Below are positions 1-11,300 of a stretch of DNA of 64,000 nt, in pieces. The stretch covers positions 4,092,001 to 4,156,000 of the forward strand of contig NC_060026.1 of the NCBI RefSeq assembly GCF_021134715.1, read 5' to 3'. Source of the stretch: Daphnia pulex. Lineage: Eukaryota; Arthropoda; Branchiopoda; Diplostraca; Daphniidae. The notes below the pieces were generated by a model. It saw only the letters and a program-made list of their open reading frames with translations. It had not been told where the DNA came from and made no database searches. The first letter of the stretch is position 1, and each line of letters begins with the position of its first letter. The position numbers and the translations under genes were made by a program.

Positions 1-3000
1 TAACAATAAAAATCAAATAAACGGCGCGACGACGACGGAGGAGGAGTAGTGAAGAATCGGGAGACTGACAAAAGTTTGCGGGCGGGTGGTGGTGGCAAGT
101 GTGTGTGCCAGTTGCGTTAGTGTGTGTGCGAGCGGGCGCGTGACTCTGCCGCGACTGATGGCGATATAGCTCGCGTATGAGCGGGTCTATAAAAGCGACG
201 AGTCAAGAGGAAGAGAGAGAGAGAGAGAGAGGACATGTATATAGACACGAATGGGTAGGAGAGAGAGAGAAAAGAGCTTTTTCATGGCCCCATTAGGCAA
301 CTTGGCAATGGCGCCCGTGTAGCCCGTTTCTCTCTCTCTCGCTATAGCTCTGCCACTCGTTAAAAATCATCGGCAGAATCATCTCTGCTGCGCGAAAAAT
401 CGTCAAACGAAATATATTTCCGTCGACAATCGCGCGATGTTGATTTGCTTCTTGTTTTTTATTCGTGTGATCGAATTTCTTTATATCGTCTAGCCGTGTA
501 CATATGTAATTGATTGCGTAACGTTTCAATTCCGGGGCCCCGGGTCGCCATGGAAACGATGAGAGAGATACAAAATGATTTGTCTTTTATTGACGAGCGA
601 AATCTCTACACAGCACAGTCTGGGAATAAAAATAGAGGAGAATTTCGGACGAAATAAATAAGAGAGTGGCTCACGACGCCGATGGCGACTGACGCGTTGA
701 TTCTGTTCTCTTATTTATTCCACATTTTGATCTATATAAATATTCTTTTATTTTATTCAGGAAAACAAAACAAAAAACAGCAGCAGCAAAGAAAAAAAAA
801 GAATAGAGACAAGAAAGAAAAAAAAAGGAGCTGATCGGGTTATATTTTCTTTCGTGACCGGCTATGATCCCTATCCCCTCCCTCCCCCCCTTTTATATAT
901 TATTACATTTACGTTGCCCATCTAGAGGAAAAAGAAATGGGTGTAATATAGATATATATACTATATATACTATAGATATATCTATCCATCGATGCCCATA
1001 GAAAGCCACGCCCACCCGCAGCACAGCACACTCGACTGTAAGAGAGAGAGAAAGAAAGAAAAAAGCTTTTATACTTATCATATCCCCTATACTCTGGTTT
1101 CATCGTCTAAGCACATATTCCTCCTCCTCTTCTTCTTCTTTTTCTTTTGGTGCTGGAGAGAATAATAAAAAGGTTAGATGATGAAGAACTTTTTTTTTAA
1201 CCACGAGTCTCTCTCATTGTGTTGGCGTTCGTGATTGAAACAAAAGAAATAGTAGTCGCCGAGAAATCTCATTTTTTCTTCAAATTTGTCTGTAAAATGA
1301 TTTTTTGAAAAAGAACGGCGGGAACTTGAACATTTTTTCAATGAGCTAATTGTCTTGCGGGTTTTATTTTATTTTATTTTTATTTCGATTGGCGATGGAA
1401 GGGACCCCATGACTGGGTTGGGTCCAATAAATAATATCGGCCGGGAGTTATTGACTCGAATGCGGAATCGATAGATTATACAATAATCACGGAGCGCGGT
1501 GGATGATGATGTGCAGCAGCAGCAGCTCTATAAGAACTAAGAAGTTAAGAGAGAAGCAGCTGATTTGTTTGGATGTGAGATTTGAAAATGTGCAGCGGCG
1601 CCATTTTGCAATAGCCGCGGGAGTTTATCCATTCTGATTGTTTTGTTTTCTCTCTCTAGTTCTCTCTTGCGTGTGTGTGTAAAATAAAAATAAGAACAAA
1701 CCGGGAAGAAGAAGAAGAAGCTGCTGCTGCTGCTCCATCCAAAAACAACTCACTGACGTAATGATAGATGAATAGCAGGGCACCGAGCCATCTGCGTCGC
1801 TATCATTTCTAAATAGCCGCAGCACTCCCGCATCAGGCTACTCTCTCTCCTTCTCTCTTTCTCTGCTGGAACGTTTTTCTCTTTTCCTTCTTCTTTTCAT
1901 TTTATTTTTTACTCTTTTAAAAATAAAAATCTCAAATTGTTCCAGTTTATTTTTTCAAAGTCGAACTTTTTGACTTCCCGTGTCATTTATACATATTTGC
2001 ATTTGCCATATGATTTGATATGTAAATATGTATGTGTGTGTGTAAGTTAAGCCTTATTTGTACAATGTATTAAAAATCAGGTCATCGATCGCCGCCACCA
2101 CCCCCCCCAGTCTGTGTGTAAATATTCTCCGCATTTGTACAAAACGGCATCCGGGTCTTTTGATTCTTATATTGTGCTGTGCATAGAGATCTATATTGCA
2201 ACTCTCTTTTTTTCAGAAAAAAAAACGTTGATACATATAATCACGGCCGGCGGGATTGAGCGGGTAAAGCGGTTTCATCGTATCATTTGTTCACGGATTT
2301 CTAAATAACCGAATCAAAATGTTTTTTTTTTTCTTCTTTTCTCTTTCCGACCGATGATGCAACCGGATGTTACTACACACCGCGAACAAACTCCCTTATA
2401 AAAACCAAACCAAAAAAAACAATTTCCTAGAAAAATCCGTCCTGTTTTTTAACACAAAACAAAAACCAGTCGTGAAAAATGGAGAGAACAAAAAGACAAC
2501 GTCATCAACGTGAATTCGTGTCTATCTCGTCGATTTCCCGCCTTCCTTCTTCTATACTATATACCAAATAAAATATATTATAAAAAGCCACTTGAAAACG
2601 ATCGTCGATACGATCAAGGAGCATCCAGTGAGCGGATGGGATGGATGGATGGGGGGGGGGGGGCGCCAACACAAAGACCATCTCATTGCACATCATCCAC
2701 CCAGGGATGAGAGAGTCTATAGCTGCCAGCCCAGCAGCACAGGCTCTCTCACTGTGTGGCTGATGAACTTTGTCTGGTATAATATCGACACTGGGTTCGT
2801 CTCTCATCGGCGAGAGACAAAAACCGTCCGGGGCTATATAGAGGAGGGCGAACAACAGCATAATAGGAGAGAGCCCATTGCAACTCTCTCTCTCGTCATC
2901 GAGCCAAGGGGGTGCATGGGAGGTGAATCTCCCTCCCGTATAGATATGGTCCGCTTTTGATGCCCACCACGTTCATTGATTTATCGGCAGGAGAGAGAAG

Positions 3001-5560
3001 AGGAGCGCGATGGTTGTATGTATTATATAGTCTAGCTGCTCTGCAGCAGCAGCAGCATCAGTCAAGTGCTGTGGGGGTCCATCAGCACGGAAAGGGACTT
3101 GACATGGGAGGGGCCTCCATCATTTCCGTATCGAATGTCGCCATCATCTCAAGCCCTATAGATCTAATACAAGTCGGGATTTTTTCGTACGTGTCTATAA
3201 AAGAAAAAAGGGTTGATCGACATATATCCCCCCCGACTCTCTCTCTCTCTTCTAAAACAGCATAACAAAAGGAAAGAAGGAGAGATAGAGAGAGAGAGAG
3301 AGAGACAAGTATATATATATAAGAGTGGGGGGGTTGCTGCTGTGTAGCCAAAAAGGAGGGTACGCGGATGGATGTGATCTATATGCCGTCATCATCGATC
3401 GGCTCTCTCCTATTTAGTTTCGGCAGCACAGAGAGAGAACGGCACAGGAGGGGGGTCGAATAGGAGGTCATTCCACGCCCTCTCTCTCTCTCTCTTTCGT
3501 GCTGCACAAACGGTTGTGTGTATGTATATACTATATATATTCTCCCGCGTGCCGATTTTGGCTGCTAGTATTGATGGAACCCGCCTTCATTCTCCCGTTT
3601 TTTCTGTTTTGTTCTATCTATCCCGCGTGCTGTGTGTCGTCCTTTTGCGCAGATGTGGGGGAGGTCATGTGACTCGCATGTTCACCCAAACTAATTGGAT
3701 CCGGCATTATCGTGTATATATATATACTTATAATAGAGTTTATAGATATCTAGATAGTTTTTTTTTTTTGAGGGGTTGAACAATAAGAATAAATCTTATC
3801 GTTCAAATTTTTTTTTCCCTTCTTTTTATTCTATACTCTACTCCTCCCACACCGCCATCGTCGATCTATTCAACCGACGGCACACAATGTCATGGAGACA
3901 GAGTCTATTTCAACCGGAGGGCCCCATATAATCACATGCGCAAAGCTCTTTCGGTACAATACTCGTTCGGGGGAAAAGGAAAAAAAAGAACCGGTGACAT
4001 TCTGCGGTTTTTATATTATATCGTTGACGATTGACGCCCATTTGACGAGGTTTCAATTAGATCCAGATAGATACATCTATACACAATGTCTATACTTTAA
4101 TGTAATAACAAAAGGAGAAAGAGGAAGTCAGAGGGGGAAATAGAGTATATAGAAGAAGAAGAAGAAGGACGGTTTGGATATTTATAGCCCTACCCTCTCT
4201 CTCTCCCTCTACTGCTGGTATCTACAGACAAATAAGCGCTTGTAAGACTTTGCAGGAGGCCAAGGAATTCGGTCTGCAACTTCCTCTCCCTTTTCTCCCG
4301 AAAGGAAGGAAGGAAATTGATCATTTCGGTATGATGAACCAGCAGCGCCCGAGTTTATGCGCTCCTACACCAACCACCAGCATGTACGTAATAATAATAA
4401 TAATAATATTAAGAAGCAAAAAGGAGAAGAAGGGAAATGAAACAAAAGCAGCCGAATATAACAGACTAGAGAGCGAAAGACGCGCTGCTGCTGGTATATA
4501 GTAAATATAGTGAGTAGTAGACGCGTATACTACATATAAGAAATTATAACGTCCATATGATGGCAGCAGCGAAAGAAAGGAAAAAGAAAAAAAAATATAA
4601 GGCAGAGAGATGCAGAGAGAGAACCCATAGAGCGTGTTGACGTTGTGCCAGCCATTCCATTAGCCGAGCCATTTAACCTTCAGCTAACCAAGCACTTTAA
4701 CACACATACACACACACACACACCCTTGCTTTATTTTTTTATTTTTTGTCTTTCTTTGCGCGCTCCTTCGCTATATATGTGTGGCCGGGAGCGATTTATG
4801 GCTTCTTTTCGGGAGCAACGGGAGCGCGCTCTCTCAGCACGACTCCCGCAACCCGAAAAAAAAAACGAACGAACCCGTCGATTCATTTTCTTAAATTGTT
4901 TGTTTGTTTGTTATATATTTCCTTCTTTTTTTCTTAGTTTCCACTGGTGCATTTATTATAGATATATATATATGTGTGTGTGTGTACTAAATAGTGACTC
5001 GTTCCAATGGTTGACAGCTTCGTTTAGATCCGGGCGGCCCTCGGGCGACGAGCCGCTAGTTTTTTCTTTTCTTATTTTTTCCCCGATCGTATTTCAGGTC
5101 GATGACTGAATTTTTTTTTTTTCGTGTATAGCTGCAGCTTGTTTATAGATTTGCTTATTTGTTTGACGGTCGTGAGAAAAATAGGAGATGAACGATTTTT
5201 TGTTGTTGAAACAAATGAGAATGGCGCGTCCATTGGCCCGCTGCGGTCCCCTCCACCCGTCATAATTCTCGTTCGATGCGGGTTCGAGTAGACGGGGGGG
5301 GGGGGATGACGACTTGAAAGGTTGCACACACATGTACACACGGAAAGGAATCCATTCAATAATGCAGGCCATGTCGCATGTGTCGCCGTAGTTTCGTCAA
5401 AAGTTGAAAAAAGGGAGGAAAAAGGAGAAAGAGGGAATATATAAATAAATGAAAATAATATGGCGGGAGAGAAGCCATCAGGAAATCAATCAATTAACGA
5501 ATAGCCGTCGTTGTCCTTAATATCACACTATTATTACACCTTTTGCTTGATTTTGTCAGG
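1..5560. other. Low-complexity region without a recognised gene
   Basis: No frame here resembles a known protein. The longest open stretches (near 2592-2960 and 4645-5109) translate simple repeats. The DNA is full of GA/CT runs (near 211-232, 1036-1060, 3240-3305, 3480-3495), GT/CA runs, CAG/CTG clusters (1510-1525, 1720-1735, 3040-3056), an ATA repeat near 4390-4410 and a G run near 2650-2663. TATAAAAG boxes occur at 188-195 and near 3197. It could be the promoter, 5' UTR or first intron of a gene lying to the left, but nothing in the sequence proves this. Confidence 0.5.
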
Positions 5561-5662
5561 CGATTTCGGAATTTTCGTCCAAGTTTGGAGTATCCACCGA
5601 CATCTAGCGGGGTTTTCAGAGGTTTTTTTTTTATCACGTTAGATGTCGTTTTCGCGGTTGCT

Positions 5663-6904
5663 GACAGTAGAACTCCAAAGACAGAAGAACTCCACCGACA
5701 AGCCGACAATAGAACCCCAAATAAAATTTTAAAAATAATTTTTTTTTATGTCTTTGTATGCGACAGTAAAACTCCAACGACAGTAGAACTCCAAAGACAT
5801 AAGAACTACTCTTTTAAATATTATTAAAAATACCAGACAATAGAACTCCAGTGCCCGACAGTAGGTATAGAACTCCACTACGCGACAATAGAACTCCAAT
5901 AAATTCATTAATTATTTTCATGTTCGACAATAGAACTCCAACGGTTTTAAAATTACATTCCTCTCGGTCAATCATTTGTCTCTTATTTGCCGGTCTTGCC
6001 GAATGAATCGGATGTATCTCAGAGCAGGAACATGGCATTGTACGGGCAGGTCCAGTGAGTCAACTTTAATCATACCATTGACCCATCACCTTGATCATCG
6101 CCTTTTTTTTAGAAATCATCCCGCCAGATGAATTGATCAATCGCGATCCGGCGTATTTGGCTTACGCGGGACTCGGAATAGCACGAAAATTATCCTCTTC
6201 ACCGATGGCCGGAAAACATTGGTAAATGTTCACAACGAGCCACTGGTGAGCGGTTCGTACGAGCGACTCACGAGACTGTCACAAACGGGAAAGTCGCTGA
6301 AGCTCTTGATCCGGTCCTTGCGTTCGATTCATCCCATGACTGATGTCAAAAGAAGCACCAATAGGATCCTATCAGCGCCAAACGTGACGGTCGCAATAAT
6401 TCCGCGGAAACGATCGGAAACTGGGCGCGCGGATGGCTTCAGGAAACGTGCTGGAGGCTCCAAAGAATTCTTTTTTTCAGGCGGATGGATCCGGATGGCA
6501 TTGGAAATGTTTGACTCCAACTCTGGAGACCGGAATGCGATAGCGTCTTTTGGACACTAGAGCGCACTGCATATTTTATGAAAAGTGGAGTTCTACTGTC
6601 GGGAATAATTTTTGTTGGAGTTCTATTGTCGGACATTTACTGTAATATATTTAAAATTTAATGGAGTTCTATTGTCAAACATGAAAATAATGAAAGCATT
6701 TATTGGAGTTCTATTGCCGCGTAGTAGAGTTCTACTGTCGGGCACTGGAGTTCTATTGTCGGGTATTTTTTTAATAATATTTTAAAAAGGAGTTCTTATG
6801 TCTTTGGAGTTCTACTGTCGTTAGAGTTCACCTGTCGCATACAAAGACATTTTTAAAAATTATTTAAAACATTGGGGTTCTATTGTCGGTGGAGTTCTAC
6901 GGTC
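5663..6904. mobile_element. Foldback-type element with motif-array inverted arms
   Basis: The left arm (about 5663-5940) carries at least nine copies of a 15-bp motif, GACARTAGAACTCCA, at 5663, 5680, 5705, 5762, 5779, 5836, 5857 (interrupted), 5884 and 5926. The right arm (about 6586-6904) carries the reverse complement at 6586, 6616, 6662, 6703, 6725, 6746, 6788, 6805, 6822, 6873 and 6890. Neighbouring copies are often exactly 17 bp apart. The spacers also match between the arms in inverted order, so the arms are true inverted repeats of roughly 280 bp and not only arrays of a shared motif. Such long repetitive arms are typical of foldback transposons. No transposase is visible inside and no clean target-site duplication was found, so the element is probably non-autonomous. 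Its outer ends are approximate. Confidence 0.75.
5941..6585 (+). other. Interior of the foldback element, possible captured gene fragment
   Basis: This middle segment is less AT-rich than the arms and has no copies of the motif. On the plus strand it contains splice-like signals: a GTGAGT at about 6054 followed by a T-run ending in AG near 6112, and a T-run ending in CAG near 6480. The stretch after 6112 is open for about 30 codons (it contains the peptide INRDPAYLAYAGLGIARK) and then stops. A 113-codon frame covers 6219-6560 with no recognisable family. This fits a decayed gene fragment carried by the element, but I could not identify a source gene. Confidence 0.35.
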
Positions 6905-8256
6905 GCCATACCGTTTTTGCGACCAACAGAACGTGTTTATTCCCAGTTCCCACGAAACAGCAATCCTAACAAAAAAGTGTCTATGCGAACTTTTGTCTAA
7001 TTTTAATCAGACAAATCAGAGTTTAGAATTTTACACGATGTAGAAGCAGGCAATTTAACAAAAACGGGAACCCGCGTAATATTGATTGGGGCTTCCAAAT
7101 TTTGCCGTTCCCAGTGTCACATATGCCCGCACATATGAATAAATTCTTAATTTTCATTAATAAAGTTAGAGTGCAATTAAAAAAAAAAGTGTCTTTCCTT
7201 CTTTTCCCTTGCCTTTTCTTTACGAATAGAGCTCCCACAACAGTGTTGCACTATTTCAAAAAAATCAAATATTTAATCGTGCAGAAATTATTTTTTTGTA
7301 AGAATAATTTTGTTTATGAAAATTTATGGTGTATGTTTTTCACGTTTATTCACATGCAAATACCGTACAACGATATCAAATAAGTAACAAAAACTAGGGG
7401 TTTGTGAATTAAGAATGAAGTATTACAATAACGTAATGTAGGGGGGCGCCAATATTCTTGTTATCGATTTGGATTATTTAATCGTTTTATGTTTAATTCT
7501 GTATATAAATTAGCATAGGGCAGTACACGCGATACCTTGCGCGCAAATGATTTTCTTCACTTATATACATAGCCGATTTCTAATCAATTGGTAAATTTGA
7601 AAAGGCTGTGGCGAGTGTAGATGAGATGGTGAAATAGTGTGGCACAGAAGCGCAGCTGTACAGCGCAATTATAGGGTAGAACGATATCGCTATATAGCAT
7701 AGCAAAATAGCAAGATCGAATCAGATATTGAATGTCGAGAATAAGATAATATAATGAGTGAATGATGGGCTATTGGAGAAAACAAATCGTAACCTATAGC
7801 GTTTGGCATTATAATCTATTATCCGCGAGACTATCTGGGTTTCAAAATATTGAAAGAATACCTATTAGGTAATAAGGAATGGTTGGCCGTGGCTGTTAAA
7901 CAGTTGCAGTCTAGTCTAGGACATAGATGGTAGTTCTAGTTAATCTAATATGTACGGCACAAACATTTTGATTTACACGGAACGGGTAACATAAACAATA
8001 ATAGCCATAGTTACAATCAGACAACTTAAAACCTTTTATTTTTTTAATATTTTTTTAAATTATTGTTATTATTATTATTAATTATTATTTTATTTTGTTA
8101 ATATTTGATTGACATTGAACTTTAACTTTTGGTAATTGATTAAGCGATATGAATTATAAGAGGTCTGGGCAAAGACGGGAACGTTCTATATCAGACAGGC
8201 GAGGAGTAGGGGTTTACTTTGATAGTATAGCAGAATACCCACCCCAGAAATTCGAA
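6905..8256. other. AT-rich intergenic stretch, no gene seen
   Basis: This stretch lies between the foldback element and the 3' end of the TGF-beta-prodomain-like gene. It has only short AT-rich frames. It was read on the minus strand specifically for a cystine-knot exon (several cysteines with a GW..W motif) and none was found. ATT-rich simple repeats occur near 8030-8105. Confidence 0.5.
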
Positions 8257-8262
8257 TTTATT
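8257..8262 (-). terminator. Poly(A) signal of the prodomain-like gene
   Basis: AATAAA on the minus strand, about 90 bp after the stop codon at 8351. It supports the transcript ending here rather than continuing to a ligand-coding exon. Confidence 0.5.
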
Positions 8263-8350
8263 TTTTACACGACGTTAACCACTATACATCCTTTTTGTTC
8301 TTTAATCATCCTTTCTAGAAGCGAGTGGATCAAGGGAGTTATTTAGATAT

Positions 8351-11300
8351 CTAATGTTTTCGGTTGTCTTTATTAGTCCGTGGATAATGTGTCATCTTTG
8401 AATGATGCTGCTGCTGAGGTGGCTGTTGCATCAATCTCTGCATAAAAATTCTGGTAGACCACGACATGTTAGGTGACTCGTCAGCCTCGGGTCGAGTCGT
8501 TTCTTCTTCTTCAGTCTCTCGGAAAAGATCGTGATCTTCTAGAGTTGCTAAGGTTGGCACCGCAGATGAGGTCGGACGATAGTTTGGTGCCTGTTGATTG
8601 CCTGTGCGATGTGACGTCCTGTGCTTCCCTACTGTGGCTGCGCCTAACACTCCGTCGCCCTTCAATGTCCGGAGCACTGCTTCGTCAGCCTGCTCTTCCT
8701 GGGAAGTGTGAATAATACGACTCGAGTGCTGGTGTCGATGCTTGCGCGATGTCGGCTCTTCCAGTATTTCACTCAATGCGTCGAGATCTTCACTGCCGGC
8801 GCTTTCCATTTCGTCAAAACGGCCTTTGATGACACTTGATGGCAACTCGAACACACTCCTACCTTCGGGCATTTCAATGACGGTCAGCTCAAGAACGGGC
8901 GAAGCGATGTTTGTTGGATCGAAAATTTCGTCGGATCGGATGGAACCTATACACAAACATGTAAAGTCATGGACTATTAAATGGATATCCGTTCATATTA
9001 CATAAGTCGTGATTATGGTGGCTAAAACAAAATTAGGGTGGTCTCTTGTATACCTTCATTTTCAGAAGAGCAGTTACGCGATCGGAAAAAGCGGCTAACT
9101 GGCTTGCGCTGGCCGTCTGTATCTTCGACTTCTATCGCGAGCCCAAAGTTACGGCCATCACTGTTAATAATACCTCACGTTTTTCGAGACATACAGTCCT
9201 CGGAAACCGGGCAACTAGAAACGTATATTATAATCTACGATAACCGAGACGTGTTTTCCGTCTCGGAAATCGAGAGTAATAATCGTCCATTCTCATATAA
9301 AAGATTAGACTTCGGTAGGAATTGAACTCGGATCTCCGACATCACAGTCGGATGCTGATCCGCTGTGCCATTTCAATATGTTATAGGGAACAGTACCTTT
9401 TTGATACATTTTAGGCTGTTTTTTTAACTAGACAAAAGGAAGGGAAAAAGTAGGAAACAAAAATTGAGAATGTACATTTTTGGTCGAGACGTGCTATTGA
9501 AAATCGAAGGTTATAACTACCGAAACGGAGAACCTACCGATTTTCGATACATAGTAACAATTTTCGGTAATATGTATTTACCCATAAACGAGACCTTTTT
9601 TAACAGTGCACCTGGAGCTAGCCACCATCGAGCGGCCAGTTTAATGTCCAGCTTCATATAATTCTCTTCTTTAGCCATTGCCATTTGAGAGTCTAACAGC
9701 TTCTTTTTCTGGGCTATTTACATCGCAGAAAAGAAAAGGAGGTTATTTTCGTTGGCAGAAACCAAAAAATATGTTGTAATATTCTACATAAAGTATAATT
9801 TCATATTGCTAGACGCAGATCTCTCAGTATAAGCCTAAAACGAAATATGAGAATAGAAATGCCATATGTACCACGGTTTCGTTTGAGAGCGCGAGTATAA
9901 TTATGAACCGAGACGCGAATTTTCTCTTCGTCCGAAGGCAGCAACGGCGGGTCAAAGAACGGTGCAGCTTTTAGCGTTTGCAGAGGTTGTTCTAGACCCG
10001 CGTATCCTGAGCTGGCATCTACTTTTTCAGGGCCAAAGTTGGCTGAAGGAAACGCCTCTCCCTAAAAAAAAAAATAAATATTGTAGTTAATAACAAGAGC
10101 AATAAATGCGCAATCTATAAAATCACTTCCACATTGGTACAGTTATGTTTGCTTTGGCAATCGTTGTTGGACATACCTCAGCGAATTTAAGTAGACGCAA
10201 TTTAGCTCCAGTGACGTACAGTTGGAAGCCGTCACGAGTCTGAGATTGGATCCCGCTTAGGTTGAAGAACAAATGGAGTGACAGTGGAGTGGATCCTGAC
10301 GACCAGATCTCTTCGTCCGCGTGTTTCGGCCCGTCACCTGTGACATTGAAAACGTGAGAGTCAGGTATGAAATAATTTACATCAAAAGCTATTAAAATTT
10401 CATTCATCGTACATGATGGTTGCAGATAACGAGTGCGTTCCTGAAGGTCGACTGTTGCTTCAGGGCGCTGGAACGGGGAGAAAAATGGGGAAATTGGGGG
10501 AGCACCAGGCGACGTCCCTCCCGATATGGACGGAACTTGAGGACGGCCATTAAGGTTAACAAAACCAAGAACATTTCGGAACACCTCTTGTTTACGTTGG
10601 AGAGCCGACCTAAAAATTAACAATAAAAATCTTTAACATTAACATCATTAACTTCAATTAACAAAAGGATCGGTATGATGAAAGAAGTGAAAAATTAATA
10701 ATATAGATTAACAAAGCGGTATAAAATAGTATAAAATTGATGTGATGAGTTAGTAACAGAACCGCTGTTGGTCTGGGGGAGTTAAACCGTTCAAAAGATA
10801 TGGATACAGCGGTCAAGGTAAGAATTAAGAACAAATAAAATGCAAACTAAAGAGAATGTTCTTATGCAGGTCTCTACGAATCTTTACAGCACTTGCAATT
10901 ACGGATCGTATAATATTTCATATCGAGCCCACATACTTTGGCGTCAAATACAAAATGTTTTCAATCAAACGTAGGAAGCATTAAAAAAACAAAGCAAATA
11001 AAATTGAAATTGAAATATGAATATGACAAGTACAGGAGAGGAGTCTATAATAAATTACTGTATACTGAAACAGACTGTCTAGTAACAATAAATTATCTGA
11101 TTCGATAAAAGATTGAAATAGCTTTGGTCGCGTCTTTAGTGGTACAACGTGTTCACGAAGAGCGTGAATTCATACTGAATATTTTTTTACGACAGCTTAA
11201 ATCATTTCGTTGATAAACGTTTAGATTTTTTATCATATTTTTATTAATTTGGATAAATTTCTCGTAGAAAAACAGTTATAGCATAATATACTACGCTTAC

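Noticed and set aside
2592-2960. 122-codon plus-strand frame
   Set aside because: It translates simple repeats and a G run, has no splice partners and resembles no family.
3240-3310. Alternating CT and GA tracts considered as a CRISPR-like array
   Set aside because: They are plain dinucleotide repeats in eukaryotic DNA, with no repeat-spacer structure.
4645-5109. 154-codon plus-strand frame
   Set aside because: It is rich in Phe, Tyr, Cys and His-Thr repeats from CA/GT and T tracts, so it is not coding-like.
6905-8350. Search for a cystine-knot TGF-beta exon
   Set aside because: No cysteine-rich frame with a GW..W motif was found on the minus strand, so no ligand exon is reported.
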